This document shows positions 27,559-36,827 of a stretch of 64,000 nt of DNA, piece by piece (the first letter of the stretch is position 1; each line of letters starts with the position of its first letter). The notes under the pieces were generated by a model. That model searched no databases. It saw nothing but the letters and a program-made list of their open reading frames with translations, and was not told the origin of the DNA. This stretch comes from Verrucomicrobiaceae bacterium (lineage in GTDB: Bacteria; Verrucomicrobiota; Verrucomicrobiia; Verrucomicrobiales; Verrucomicrobiaceae). The position numbers and the translations under genes were made by a program. The DNA lies in NCBI GenBank assembly GCA_016795485.1, contig JAEUHM010000010.1, positions 62,001-126,000 on the forward strand. Reading direction: 5' to 3'.

Positions 27559-28668
27559 TTAGCGCTTCTTCTCCTCAGAACCACCACCCGCGTTGCCCAG
27601 AACAGCATCTTCAGGAGGCAGGAAGCCCTTGAAGCGGCCTTTGTCGATGGCTTTCATGTATGCTTCGGTCGGACTAACCAAACCATCACGCAATTTGTTC
27701 CAGATGGCATCATCCATGAACTGCATGCCATCAGCTTTGCCACCGATGATCACGTCATAAAGCTTCTGGGTGGCACCCTCACGAATGATGGAAGCGACAG
27801 CGGCTGTGGACACCATGATCTCGTTCACTGCCACACGACCGCGACCATCAGCTTTTTTCATGAGCAACTGAGCGACCACTCCCTTGAGTGATGCCGCGAG
27901 CATGGTGCGCACCTGAGATTGTTGATCCGATGGAAACACGTCCACAATACGGTCAACCGTCTTGCGCGCGTTGTTCGTATGCAGCGTGCCAAACACAAGC
28001 AGTCCGGTCTCAGCAGCGGTAAGTGCCAGAGAGATGGTCTCGAGGTCGCGCATCTCACCCACCAATACAATATCCGCATCTTCACGGAGAGCCGCACGCA
28101 AACCATCGGCGAACGATGGTGTTTGAATAGGCACCTCACGCTGAGTGATGATGGACTTTTTGTTGCGGTGGACGAACTCAATCGGCTCTTCTACCGTGAT
28201 GATGTGCCGGCGGAAGTTGATATTGATGTAGTCGAGCAACGCCGCCAGCGTTGTTGATTTGCCGGAACCGGTGGGGCCGGTAACGAGGACCAAGCCAGAG
28301 CGCATGTGACCAAACTCTTTGACAACGCTTGGGATGCCCAATTGCTCCAATGACGCGATCCGGGTGGGGATGATACGGAACACGGCACCGTAGCCGAACT
28401 GCTGCTTCAAGTAGTTGCAGCGGAAGCGGTTATTGGCGTCCATCTCGTATGCAAAGTCGAGGTCGCCGCCCTTTTGATACTTCTCCCAAGCAGACGGAGC
28501 ACAGATCTCACGCATGAGCGCCTCCATCGCATTATGGTCGAGCACGTCCTCGGTGATCGGTTTGATCGATCCATGGATGCGCACTTTTGCTGGTTGCCCC
28601 TGGCTAAGGTGGAGGTCAGAGCCGCCGAGTTCGATGAGTTTCTGGAAGTATGCGTCGATGACAGGCAT
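27559..28668 (-). CDS. pilT: PilT-type twitching motility retraction ATPase
   Basis: The 369-residue secretion ATPase has an N-terminal GSDLHL domain (about 1-100) and a RecA-like domain with Walker A GPTGSGKS (131-138), the Asp box EEPIEF, Walker B LVGEMRD and the His box GTLHTNNA. The C-terminal SIIREG region resembles the PilT AIRNLIRE motif. It would power type IV pilus retraction. It is 49 bases downstream of a second PilT-like ATPase (28718). No other pilus gene is in the window, so the fibre must be encoded elsewhere. Confidence 0.93.
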   Translation of the reverse strand: MPVIDAYFQKLIELGGSDLHLSQGQPAKVRIHGSIKPITEDVLDHNAMEALMREICAPSAWEKYQKGGDLDFAYEMDANNRFRCNYLKQQFGYGAVFRIIPTRIASLEQLGIPSVVKEFGHMRSGLVLVTGPTGSGKSTTLAALLDYININFRRHIITVEEPIEFVHRNKKSIITQREVPIQTPSFADGLRAALREDADIVLVGEMRDLETISLALTAAETGLLVFGTLHTNNARKTVDRIVDVFPSDQQSQVRTMLAASLKGVVAQLLMKKADGRGRVAVNEIMVSTAAVASIIREGATQKLYDVIIGGKADGMQFMDDAIWNKLRDGLVSPTEAYMKAIDKGRFKGFLPPEDAVLGNAGGGSEEKKR

Positions 28669-28717
28669 GGCGAGTCAGGAAGTTGAAGGTGTTACGAAAT
28701 GGAGTTGGTGAAAGAGG

Positions 28718-29860
28718 TCAGGACTCAAAGAACTTACGCATCAGAACTTTATCCTCAGCGCGTGACTCTGCCTCTTCTCGGGTGATGTAGCCTTGGGAGT
28801 AAAGTGAGCGGAGAGAATCATCCATGATGATCATTCCCACGTTTTTGCCCGTCTGCATCACACCCGGAAGCATGAAGGTCTTTCCATCACGAATGTTGGC
28901 CGCCACAGCGGGAGTGTTCACGAGGAGTTCCAAAGCCATCACACGACCTTGTCCATCAGCGCGAGGCACAAGTTGCTGAGAAATAATCCCCCGCAGTGAT
29001 TCCGACACCATGACGCGGATTTGCTCGCGCTGGTCGGAGGGGAAGACATCTAGCACGCGGTCCAGGGTGCGAGGAGCATTGCCCGTGTGCAATGTGCCTA
29101 GCACCAAGTGGCCCGTCTCGGCGGCGGTGATGGCGAGGGAGATGGTTTCAAGGTCGCGCATTTCACCCACCATGATGACGTCCGGGTCTTCACGTAGCGC
29201 TCCACGCAATGCTGCGGCAAAGGAGGCTGTGTGAGTGTGGACTTCACGTTGGTTGACGTGACAGCCCTTGGGCTCAAACACATACTCAATAGGATCTTCT
29301 AGCGTAATGATGTGGTCTTGGCGTTCTTCGTTAATGGCGTCGACCAAAGCGGCCAAGGTCGTCGACTTTCCGCAGCCTACAGGGCCAGTGACGAGGATGA
29401 TACCGTTGTGATAGCGACAAAGCGTGCGCGCTGTGTCTGGCAGGCCCAACTCCGCCACTGAGCGAATGTGGGTATTGATGATACGAAACGCCATGTCGAT
29501 GCCAAGTCTCTGCTTGACGATTGACGCACGGAAACGACCAAACTCAGTCGAATAAGCGAAGTCGACATCACCACGCGCCTCAAGTTGTTGACGCTGGACG
29601 TCGTTGAGGAACCCGTGAGCGAGGCGGAGTGTGTCTTCAGCGCTGAGAGGCTTGGCTGTGTGCGTATCCGTGTCCCAGATGGGTTGGAGATTGCCATAAC
29701 GTCGCCAAATGGGCGGTGACGCGGTCGCCAAATGCAAGTCAGACGCATCATACTGCATGCAGAACTTCAAATACTCATCCACCGAGCCCAAAACAGGCAC
29801 GATTTCAGGGTCATCTACTACGGCTACTGCCTGGGCTACTGGTTCGGCTTCTAGGGACAT
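28718..29860 (-). CDS. Second PilT/PilU-like ATPase
   Basis: The 380-residue secretion ATPase is paralogous to its neighbour: DASDLHLA (38-45), Walker A GPVGCGKS (159-166), Asp box EDPIEY, Walker B MVGEMRD and His box GTLHTGNA. It carries an acidic N-terminal extension of about 25 residues that PilT lacks. The tandem arrangement recalls pilT-pilU pairs, where the second protein assists retraction against load. Which paralogue is the main motor cannot be told here. The membrane-trio genes end 18 bases upstream on the same strand. Confidence 0.92.
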   Translation of the reverse strand: MSLEAEPVAQAVAVVDDPEIVPVLGSVDEYLKFCMQYDASDLHLATASPPIWRRYGNLQPIWDTDTHTAKPLSAEDTLRLAHGFLNDVQRQQLEARGDVDFAYSTEFGRFRASIVKQRLGIDMAFRIINTHIRSVAELGLPDTARTLCRYHNGIILVTGPVGCGKSTTLAALVDAINEERQDHIITLEDPIEYVFEPKGCHVNQREVHTHTASFAAALRGALREDPDVIMVGEMRDLETISLAITAAETGHLVLGTLHTGNAPRTLDRVLDVFPSDQREQIRVMVSESLRGIISQQLVPRADGQGRVMALELLVNTPAVAANIRDGKTFMLPGVMQTGKNVGMIIMDDSLRSLYSQGYITREEAESRAEDKVLMRKFFES

Positions 29861-29878
29861 GGAAGAATGAGGAAAAGG

Positions 29879-30286
29879 CTACTTCGCGGGTGGCTCCCGC
29901 TGCAATATTGAAATCAGGCTGTCTTTTACCGATGTGGGTATTTTCTCTTGGACTCGATCTTGGATGTAGTTGACGACCGCCCGTTGAGCGAGGGCAAAAG
30001 CCACTCCGCGCACAAGACCTGTCAGACCGCGGGTTTTAGCGGATTTGGCGGAAATGTCACTCCTATTATTCCGGGAAGGTAACAGAAGCTTGATAACGAC
30101 CAGTCCTGCCACCACTCCGCCAGCAATCCATAGCGCTTTGTGGCTGGAAAAACTCCGGGAGGCAATCGCCATGGGGCGATATTCGTCCCGGACCTGGGTT
30201 GCCTGCTCCTCTATGGTGCTCCGGGAAGCCTCCAACTGCTGGAGGATGCGCTGTTTCAGGGCTTCTGGCGATTCTTGATGATCCAT
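29879..30286 (-). CDS. Small membrane protein at the YqjK position
   Basis: The 135-residue protein starts at 30286, overlapping the end of the upstream YqjE-like gene by 31 bases. It has a helical N-terminus with EALKQRILQQLEASR, one membrane segment (about 58-75) and a basic C-terminal part. In Escherichia coli the order is yqjD, yqjE, yqjK; this gene holds the third place, but I cannot show sequence homology to YqjK. The role is unknown, and membrane association is the only supported property. Confidence 0.7.
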   Translation of the reverse strand: MDHQESPEALKQRILQQLEASRSTIEEQATQVRDEYRPMAIASRSFSSHKALWIAGGVVAGLVVIKLLLPSRNNRSDISAKSAKTRGLTGLVRGVAFALAQRAVVNYIQDRVQEKIPTSVKDSLISILQREPPAK

Positions 30287-30675
30287 GCGCGGTCCTCTCG
30301 AAACTGATTGATGCTTTCTTGAAATGGCCGAAGTGCTGCACTGCGCCTTCGGGATGCCAAAAGATAAATAAGCCCTACGATGAAGTGAAATCCAGCCACT
30401 CCCATGGCTAGGTACTCCCACCGGATGCCCAGGCGAGAACTGAGCAGTGAAATACCCGCTGGCACGATCAGCAGCCAGCCAAGAATAACCGCAGCAGCCC
30501 CAATAATGCCAGCACGGGCGGCTCCAGCCACTTGCTGGACTGCTTCTTGGGCCTCAATCTGCAAGAGTTGCCCTCTGGCCTCAGCATAGGTCACGGCCGC
30601 GCCCATAAGCGATCGCGCGCGGCTGAGCGTTGGCTCAGACGAGGGATCAGGCGATGAAGGAGCGCTTTCGGACAT
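30256..30675 (-). CDS. YqjE-like (phage-holin-3_6 family) membrane protein
   Basis: The 139-residue protein starts at 30675 (MSESAP). It has a Ser/Pro-rich head, an amphipathic helix with AEARGQLLQIEAQEA, and two adjacent membrane segments (about 55-80 and 88-108) separated by a short loop. This is the layout of PF07332 (putative Actinobacteriophage holin III / YqjE) proteins. It lies between a DUF883 (YqjD-like) gene and a third small membrane gene, as in the E. coli yqjDEK order. A true phage holin is unlikely because no phage gene is near. Confidence 0.75.
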   Translation of the reverse strand: MSESAPSSPDPSSEPTLSRARSLMGAAVTYAEARGQLLQIEAQEAVQQVAGAARAGIIGAAAVILGWLLIVPAGISLLSSRLGIRWEYLAMGVAGFHFIVGLIYLLASRRRSAALRPFQESINQFREDRAWIIKNRQKP

Positions 30676-30751
30676 GCTGGAGTTGGGGCATGGACCGGCG
30701 CGAGCACGTGTGGGAGATCGGCAGTCCGTTGGGATGCAGCGGATGCGAGTC

Positions 30752-31123
30752 TTAGCGACGAAGGATGAGGCCAACAAAAAGTCCCACTCCAAACGCAGTG
30801 AGCACAGCTTGCATAGGTTTTTCGCGCGTGAACCGCTCTGCCTCAGAAAGGACGTCTTGATAGCGCTCACGAGCCTCGCTCCATGCTTCGTTGGCGACAT
30901 CCTTGATCTCGCCAGCCTTTTGCGTGGCGCTTTCCTTCACGTTGCCTGCCACATCACGCAACTGCTGGGCTTTTGCCTCTGCAGCAGCTTTGATTTCGCT
31001 GGCTTTCTGCGTTGCTGCCTGACGCAACTCTTCCGCAGCTTTCATGGCACTGGCTTTGGCAGCCTGAAATGGATCTTGTGAGGGCAATCCGCCGAAAGTG
31101 GTCTCAGGTGAGGGCTCGTTCAT
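30752..31123 (-). CDS. DUF883 / YqjD-ElaB-like protein
   Basis: The 123-residue protein is almost wholly helical and Ala/Glu/Lys-rich, with repeated heptad-like blocks (QKASEIKAAAEAKAQ and QKAGEIKDVANEA). It ends in a single membrane segment and a basic tip, FGVGLFVGLILRR. This tail-anchored design is the hallmark of the YqjD/ElaB/YgaM group, which in E. coli binds stationary-phase ribosomes at the inner membrane. That function is not proven here. It is first in a three-gene membrane-protein unit. Confidence 0.82.
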   Translation of the reverse strand: MNEPSPETTFGGLPSQDPFQAAKASAMKAAEELRQAATQKASEIKAAAEAKAQQLRDVAGNVKESATQKAGEIKDVANEAWSEARERYQDVLSEAERFTREKPMQAVLTAFGVGLFVGLILRR

Positions 31124-31192
31124 GGTGGCTGAATAAAACCCAGCACGTTCCCGGAGGCGAGGAAAAAAGTGGAGCCGTTTTTGAACTGCACC

Positions 31193-32188
31193 TCACTTAA
31201 CCATGGCTTCAATGAGTATTGGAACATCTGCCGCTGTTACCTCAGCCGATGTGGTGCACTCTTCGGGGCTGAAACTTGACGCCTGAGCCACCCGACCGGC
31301 TTTCCAGACCAGCGAGCGTGGATTATAAGGCCCGACTTTCCGAGGATCACTCCACGTGTGGATTCCCAAGGTCCGGTCGTTGATTGCTGCAGCGATGTGC
31401 ATGGGGCCGCTGTCGACACTGATGTTCCAGCGGGCTCGCCGCATCAGCCAGATCAATTGTGTGAGGCTAGTTCTATTGGTCAAATCCGTCACGTGTGCGC
31501 CGAGAGGCCCTACAGCACTCTCTGTGCGACCGACTAGGACAACTGGATTTGGGCTGAGCTGTTCCAGCAAGTGGTGCAGCACTTCATTGCTTAACGATTT
31601 GCCCTTCCCCCGAGACCAAGGGTGCACCAAGATGAAATCGGCGGTCAAATTGACATCCGGTGCGTGCCCGGCAGGTAGTGGCCAGTGGAGAGCCTCTCGG
31701 CTTGGTGGATTGATTCCCAGGGCAGCTGCCATCTGAAGGTATCGATCCACGGCGTGAGCCGTCTTATCGACAGGCACAACCTCATCGTACATAAACCTGG
31801 CACCTTCCCGAGCGTCAGACAGACCCAAGACTTTTGCCCCACGTCGCGCTCGCGATATGAACGCGCTACGGGCCAGACCTTGAAAATCCAGGACCAGTTC
31901 TGGTTCTGCATGGGGTGGCAGTCGCACGTTAGGTGCCCACTTCAAGTATTTGAGCGGCGCAAGCAGGCCGCCAAGTTTCTTGCGAGGGAACTCCAGCAAC
32001 TCATCCACACAATCCACCCCTTTGAGTAAAGGGAGCCACTCTGGATTTGCGATCCATCGAACCTTCAGAGATAGATTTGCCTGCTTGATCAGATGGACCA
32101 CAGGCAGCGTGTGCACGATGTCGCCCAGGGAGCTGGGTTTGACGACAAATACCGAGCGGTACTGAGTCAGATCAGTGGACACGGCCAT
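31193..32188 (-). CDS. Glycosyltransferase family 9 (heptosyltransferase-like)
   Basis: The 331-residue GT-B protein has the GT9 N-terminal motif PSSLGDIVHTLP (17-28), an acceptor-domain DFQGLARSAF block, and C-terminal nucleotide-sugar motifs HPWSRGKGKSL and SVDSGPMHIAAA. These match LPS heptosyltransferase I (WaaC)-type enzymes, which add heptose to inner-core LPS. Donor and acceptor are not fixed by sequence. A second GT9 enzyme lies at 35877. The phosphoesterase gene 15 bases upstream is on the same strand. Confidence 0.9.
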   Translation of the reverse strand: MAVSTDLTQYRSVFVVKPSSLGDIVHTLPVVHLIKQANLSLKVRWIANPEWLPLLKGVDCVDELLEFPRKKLGGLLAPLKYLKWAPNVRLPPHAEPELVLDFQGLARSAFISRARRGAKVLGLSDAREGARFMYDEVVPVDKTAHAVDRYLQMAAALGINPPSREALHWPLPAGHAPDVNLTADFILVHPWSRGKGKSLSNEVLHHLLEQLSPNPVVLVGRTESAVGPLGAHVTDLTNRTSLTQLIWLMRRARWNISVDSGPMHIAAAINDRTLGIHTWSDPRKVGPYNPRSLVWKAGRVAQASSFSPEECTTSAEVTAADVPILIEAMVK

Positions 32189-32203
32189 CGGGGATAGGTC
32201 CGG

Positions 32204-32926
32204 TCAACGTCCCAAGGCCAAGCGTTCCGCTAGCAGCGGCGGCAAACCTGCATCCAGGATCTTTTTTTGCGCTGTGTCGAGATCGTAGTCCACTCGGCGG
32301 ATTTTGACCGTCTGAGCGGCGACGTCGTAAACGCCATAAGCGGCACGCCAGTCACCATCTCGCGGCTGGCCCACGGAACCGACATTGATGAAGTATTTCA
32401 CTCCACGCTGAATATCGACTTCAAGCCCACGCGCACCACGCACCGTGTCATCACGCTCAAAAATCCGGGGAGTGTGAGTGTGTCCGTAAAAGCAGAGTTG
32501 GGTGAACTGGTAGCTAAATGACGCCATGGCATCGAACCGGTTCGTCACGTAGGTCCAGCCACCGGGAGAATCTAAAGTCGCGTGGACAATGGTGAAGTCG
32601 CGCACCTGTCGCACCAGTTTCAGCTCAGACAACCAGGCGCGTTGCTCTGCGGTCAACTGGTCTCTGGTCCAAAGCAATGCTTTTTGGGCCAACGGATTCA
32701 GGTCTTCAAGGCGCGACTCGTTGGCAGCGCCTTCATCGTGATTTCCCTTTACCGTGGGGCAGCTAAGCTCCTGGACCATCGTCAGGCAAGCTACGGGATC
32801 TGCGCCATAGCCCACGATATCTCCCAGACAAATGTGGTGCGTGCATCCTTGTTCGTGGGCATCAGCTAGCACCGCTTGAAGGGCTTCAAGGTTGCCGTGG
32901 ATATCGCCGAAGACTGCGAACTTCAT
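32204..32926 (-). CDS. YfcE/MJ0936-type metallophosphoesterase
   Basis: The 240-residue calcineurin-like phosphoesterase shows the full motif series: FGDIHGN (near residue 7), GDIVGYG, GNHDE, and FYGHTHTP near the C-terminal third. These residues build a two-metal centre for phosphomono- or diester hydrolysis. The start at 32926 places the first motif at the N-terminus, as usual; the longer reading to 32977 is not needed. The natural substrate is unknown. It precedes the GT9 gene in a two-gene unit. Confidence 0.9.
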   Translation of the reverse strand: MKFAVFGDIHGNLEALQAVLADAHEQGCTHHICLGDIVGYGADPVACLTMVQELSCPTVKGNHDEGAANESRLEDLNPLAQKALLWTRDQLTAEQRAWLSELKLVRQVRDFTIVHATLDSPGGWTYVTNRFDAMASFSYQFTQLCFYGHTHTPRIFERDDTVRGARGLEVDIQRGVKYFINVGSVGQPRDGDWRAAYGVYDVAAQTVKIRRVDYDLDTAQKKILDAGLPPLLAERLALGR

Positions 32927-33052
32927 TAAAACAAATGCTGGCGGGAAAAGTGGAGCCCGTACATTTCCAGCAACCACAAGTCAAATCAAGCGATTACACG
33001 GTCTGTCGGACAGTCATGCACCTCATTAACGAAGCAACGACTGTTTCCTTAC

Positions 33053-33128
33053 TGGAGCCGGCAATCGGACTCGAACCGATGACCTGCTGATTACAAATCA
33101 GCTGCTCTACCAACTGAGCTATGCCGGC
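33053..33128 (-). tRNA. tRNA-Thr (TGT)
   Basis: The minus strand folds as a full cloverleaf: 7-bp acceptor (GCCGGCA / TGCCGGC), 4-bp D stem GCTC/GAGC, 5-bp anticodon stem GCTGA/TCAGC with loop TTTGTAA (anticodon TGT, reading ACA), and a T arm with TTCGAGT. The discriminator is T and CCA is encoded. It lies alone between the phosphoesterase and AraC genes. Confidence 0.96.
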
Positions 33129-33215
33129 CTTTGCTTTCGCGAGCGTGGACAATAGGTTCTTTGTCGTGATGGGCAACCTTGAAGTTGTGCCGACTTGTGA
33201 CCCTGGGTAACGGTA

Positions 33216-34094
33216 ATGTCTATGCTGGAGGAAAAACACGTCACGGGCGAGGATACAGTGTCCGCAGTCGTCCGTGCCCATGCCCGTGATCGGAGACCTT
33301 GGCTCCAAAACGCCCCGGTTTGCCCAGCGTTGGCCAGCCATCAAATCGCTCACTGCGGCACGATGGTAGCCCGGGCGCCCTATGAGATGACCCGCCTCCG
33401 GCAGAGTGGTGTCTATTTCCTTGCGTGCGTGGAGGGTGAGGGCCGCGTTCTCGTGGATGGTCGCTGGCAGCGCTGTAGTGCAGGGATGGCGGTAGCGCTC
33501 CCGGCTTTCATGGCCAACGCCTTCCGAGCTGTCAAAGGCAGGGACTGGCGCTGTGTTTGGGTGCGCTACGAGCAGCCAAAGGGTCAAGTGCCCCTCCTTT
33601 CATCCAGTTCCCCCGTGATGGCGGCCTACGACGGCTGGCCCTTATTCCATGCTGTGACAGGGCTCCTCTCTGAATTACAGGGCCAAGCTACCCCTTCCGC
33701 CCTATTTCACTGGGTGGAGTTGGTTCACGGTGCTGTGCTACGTTTTGTCACTCCCTGGAGGCAGGATGATCGCCTTTGGAGACTGTGGGAGGAAGTGGCA
33801 GCCCAGGTGGGGGCGGATTGGACGCTTCCCAAACTCGCCGATACCGTGCACGTCAGCCCAGAGCATTTGCGGCGATTGTGTCGGGCCGCTTTGGGCCGTA
33901 GTCCCATGCAGCATGTGATCTGGCTGAGAATGAGAAAAGCCGCGGAGCTCCTAGCCACCACGGACGCCAAAATGGAAGCCATTTCGCGGGAAGTGGGCTA
34001 CCAGAACTCATTCGTTTTCTCCAACACCTTCAAAAAGTGGATCGGATGGCGGCCATCTGAGCACAGGGCACATGCCGCCCGCAAGCGGAGCTGA
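33216..34094 (+). CDS. AraC-family transcriptional regulator
   Basis: The 292-residue protein has an N-terminal cupin-like sensing domain (about 45-150) and a C-terminal double helix-turn-helix (about 190-285). The HTH region shows LPKLADTVHVSPEHLRRLCR and ISREVGYQNSFVFSNTFKKW-like blocks, the second being the conserved AraC signature. The ligand is unknown. No sugar-use genes adjoin; the downstream genes concern the envelope, so the target cannot be inferred. The start at 33216 has a second in-frame ATG two codons later. Confidence 0.9.
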   Translation: MSMLEEKHVTGEDTVSAVVRAHARDRRPWLQNAPVCPALASHQIAHCGTMVARAPYEMTRLRQSGVYFLACVEGEGRVLVDGRWQRCSAGMAVALPAFMANAFRAVKGRDWRCVWVRYEQPKGQVPLLSSSSPVMAAYDGWPLFHAVTGLLSELQGQATPSALFHWVELVHGAVLRFVTPWRQDDRLWRLWEEVAAQVGADWTLPKLADTVHVSPEHLRRLCRAALGRSPMQHVIWLRMRKAAELLATTDAKMEAISREVGYQNSFVFSNTFKKWIGWRPSEHRAHAARKRS

Positions 34095-34164
34095 TACGGC
34101 CTGAAATGAGTTGATTGACCTCGCGGCAGGCCGAAACTACTCACCCCCTTCGTTTCCCACATTC

Positions 34165-34503
34165 ATGAACCCAGTTGTCACCGCCAGTGCCGGGCTTATC
34201 TCTCTTTTACTAGGAGCTTGGCTGGCGCTCGTCGCACTGAAGCCAAGGCGTTGGAGAATGCGGTGGATGGATCTTTTTGGCACGCTGGACGCAGACACCG
34301 CTAGGCCTGAGAAGCGCCGCCAAGAGAATCAGCTGAGGAGAATGGCGGGGAGTTTACTTCTGGTGATGCTGCTCATGTCAGCTAGTTGCGGTTTTTGGAC
34401 ATGGAGCAGTCTGCACGACGCAAAACGTCAAAAATCAAAGCAGGAACTAGAGACTGAACTGCTGGAGAGAGAAATCCGCGCCCGCACGGGTAGCGCCAAG
34501 TAA
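34165..34503 (+). CDS. Small two-helix membrane protein
   Basis: The 112-residue protein has two hydrophobic segments (about 4-22 and 64-82), a basic stretch between them (KPRRWRMRW) and a charged helical tail rich in Lys and Glu. It starts at ATG 34165; an upstream TTG start at 34111 would add a non-hydrophobic leader and is less likely. No family recognised. It is 16 bases upstream of the GT4 gene and may be co-transcribed with it. Confidence 0.65.
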   Translation: MNPVVTASAGLISLLLGAWLALVALKPRRWRMRWMDLFGTLDADTARPEKRRQENQLRRMAGSLLLVMLLMSASCGFWTWSSLHDAKRQKSKQELETELLEREIRARTGSAK

Positions 34504-34519
34504 TCACAGCGAAGACACG

Positions 34520-35728
34520 ATGGGATTACCTATAAGTTTCACGCCCGAGGCTGTGCTTGGCCAGCCAAAGCCCGCCCGACTTCCTCAAAGCCTCTTATAT
34601 GCCACGAGCGCCGCAATTGGCGGCACTGGTTTAGATAGCACCTCGCTCGAGGGAGTCCTGGCCGGCCACTACAGCGGTTCGCTACAGCGAGTGCTGTCGT
34701 TTGGCTGCAATCGTGATGCTCTGCCTTCCAAATCCATGCAGTGGCACATGGTCCGAGCGCTCGCTCATCTGCCGAGCGAAGAATACTACGCTGCCAAAAA
34801 GCGCTACACAAGTTGGCTGGCCGCCCATGAGTTGCGCCGTGGTGGTTACGATGCTTTTCACGGCTGGTCAGGAGACTGCTTTCACGCCTTGATCGAGGCT
34901 AGATTACGAGACATTCCCAGCGTGATCGATATTCCGACCTGGCACCGCAATAAGGGAACACTTAAGCCAGGAGAAACACAGTCCGAGCGCGAAGAACGGC
35001 TTCAAGGTCGATCTTGGAAAGATTGGCGGAAATCATTACCCATCGACCGGACGCGAATGCTCGCTGAATATGATCTCGCGGACATGCTGCTCATGCCCTC
35101 CCGCAAATCTGCGGAGACATTCCTGGCTGCAGGTGTGCCAGAGGCCAAACTTCACTACGTAGCTCGCGGGGTGGATGCCAAAAAGTACTCCCCAGGGACA
35201 CAGCCAGAGACTTTTCGCCTCATTTTCGTCGGCGCACTCATCAAACGCAAAGGAGTCCACCACCTTCTGGAAGCTTGGAAGCGTCTTGCCCTGAAAAACG
35301 CTGAACTCGTGCTCCTTGGGACTCTGCACGATGAAATGAAGCCAGTACTGGCCGAGTTTGGAACCGAAGGTGTGAAGGTGCCCGGATTTTGTGCAAGTGT
35401 TCAAGATGAGTTGAAGCGCAGCAGCGCCTTCGTCTTTCCCAGCGAGTGTGAAGGTTTTGCAAAAGCCACCTTGGAAGCCGCCGCCTGTGCCCTCCCTCTG
35501 ATCGCTACCGCAGAATCAGGTGATGCGCTTGTGGACGGGGAGAATGGCGTGTTGATTCCTCCCAACGAGCCAGACGCTTTGGCAGATGCCATCAAACAGC
35601 TCCATTCCCAGCAGTCAGAACTTGCTACAATGGGCATGAAAGGCCGCGAGCGTGTCCTGAAGTGCCTCACGTGGGACCACTACCGCGATAGAATCCTCCA
35701 GGCGTATGGCAGAGTGTTGAAGGCCTAA
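34520..35728 (+). CDS. Glycosyltransferase family 4
   Basis: The 402-residue GT-B enzyme has a C-terminal GT4 domain with RLIFVGALIKRKGVHHLLEA (substrate-loop region), then PSECEGFAKATLEAAAC holding the E-x7-E donor-binding motif, and IPPNEPDALADAI. The acceptor-side N-terminal half (about 1-220) is unusual in sequence but contains HGWSGDCFH. It likely transfers a sugar to a lipid-linked or LPS acceptor at the cytoplasmic face. The following GT9 and MsbA-like genes support envelope glycan work. Confidence 0.88.
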   Translation: MGLPISFTPEAVLGQPKPARLPQSLLYATSAAIGGTGLDSTSLEGVLAGHYSGSLQRVLSFGCNRDALPSKSMQWHMVRALAHLPSEEYYAAKKRYTSWLAAHELRRGGYDAFHGWSGDCFHALIEARLRDIPSVIDIPTWHRNKGTLKPGETQSEREERLQGRSWKDWRKSLPIDRTRMLAEYDLADMLLMPSRKSAETFLAAGVPEAKLHYVARGVDAKKYSPGTQPETFRLIFVGALIKRKGVHHLLEAWKRLALKNAELVLLGTLHDEMKPVLAEFGTEGVKVPGFCASVQDELKRSSAFVFPSECEGFAKATLEAAACALPLIATAESGDALVDGENGVLIPPNEPDALADAIKQLHSQQSELATMGMKGRERVLKCLTWDHYRDRILQAYGRVLKA

Positions 35729-35876
35729 CTCATGATTTCTTGCAGGCTCTTAAGCGGCTCCCCACCATGATGGCGGTTCACAAATCTGCCAATTGTGGCG
35801 AAGTTTGGCGGAAATCTGGATGCAAGCCCGTCCGAAAGGCCTTTGATGATATGAAAGACGACGACCTGTAGTGTCC

Positions 35877-36827
35877 ATGCGCATTCTCTCCATCCAGCTC
35901 AAACGCATCGGTGATCTCATCCTCACCGCTCCGACGTTTGCGGCCCTACGGGAAGCTCATCCCGATGCTGAGTTGGTCGCTGTGGTGCAAGGAAGTGTTG
36001 CTTCACTAGCAAGAGAGTGCATTCCGGCTTTGGATCAGGTGTATGCGTGGCCAAGCCTTGGCGTGCTCCCATCAGTGGTGTTTGGGGAATGGGATCTAAC
36101 GCTCGACTTCACTGGCACTGATCGCAGTGCTGGCATGTCTTGGCTTTCACGGGCCGATGTGGTGCGTGGCTACGAGAAGTTCGCTTCCAAAAAATGGCGT
36201 AAGCTCGCTTACTCGGAGTTGTGCGGGGCGTCCGTGCGAGAACTTCATACGGTGGACTTTCATCTGGCGCTGGCCGGATTACCAAGGCCCACCACACCGA
36301 GTTTTAGAGTGCCGGCGGTTAAAACTCCCGAGCTACCAACGAACTACGCCGTGGTCCATATTGGCACCGCAAGGGAGGAAAAGTTTTGGACCATGCCCGG
36401 CTGGGTTGAGGTCATTGAACACCTTGTGCGAGATCGCAATACGCCCGTCGTGCTAACCGGGACAAACGCGGGCATTGAACGCGCTCATTTGGACCTTTTG
36501 CGCTCATGGTTGAATGTGAAAGTGACTGACCTGACGGGAAAGCTTACATTGGTGCAGACGGCAAAAGTGGTAGCACATGCAAAGCTCGCTCTAGGAGTCG
36601 ACAGCATGGCAATGCACTTGGCAGCGATGTATGAGCGGCCACAGGTGGTGCTTTTCGGTCCCACAAATCCGCATCATTGGAGACCACTTCACTCCAAAGC
36701 GATCACGCTCGCTGCTGGAAACCCGGATCCTGTCACCAACACTCGTCCGAAAGCTGCGGGCGCACCCATGGAACTCATCTCGACGGCGCAAGTGATGCGT
36801 GCTATCGAATCCCTCCAACCCAATTAA
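35877..36827 (+). CDS. Second glycosyltransferase family 9 protein
   Basis: The 316-residue GT9 protein begins with the RILSIQLKRIGDLILTAP motif and has the C-terminal GVDSMAMHLAAM block that binds the nucleotide sugar. It is only distantly like the GT9 at 31193. The ATG at 35877 is preferred; a GTG two codons earlier (35871) is equally possible. Its stop overlaps the start of the ABC exporter gene (TAATG), so the two are translationally coupled, which suggests it acts on the exporter's lipid-linked substrate. Confidence 0.88.
   Translation: MRILSIQLKRIGDLILTAPTFAALREAHPDAELVAVVQGSVASLARECIPALDQVYAWPSLGVLPSVVFGEWDLTLDFTGTDRSAGMSWLSRADVVRGYEKFASKKWRKLAYSELCGASVRELHTVDFHLALAGLPRPTTPSFRVPAVKTPELPTNYAVVHIGTAREEKFWTMPGWVEVIEHLVRDRNTPVVLTGTNAGIERAHLDLLRSWLNVKVTDLTGKLTLVQTAKVVAHAKLALGVDSMAMHLAAMYERPQVVLFGPTNPHHWRPLHSKAITLAAGNPDPVTNTRPKAAGAPMELISTAQVMRAIESLQPN

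Noticed and set aside
30256-30675. Phage holin as evidence of a prophage
   Set aside because: The holin-like family also contains YqjE. The neighbours are a DUF883 gene and pilus ATPases, and no phage gene is present.
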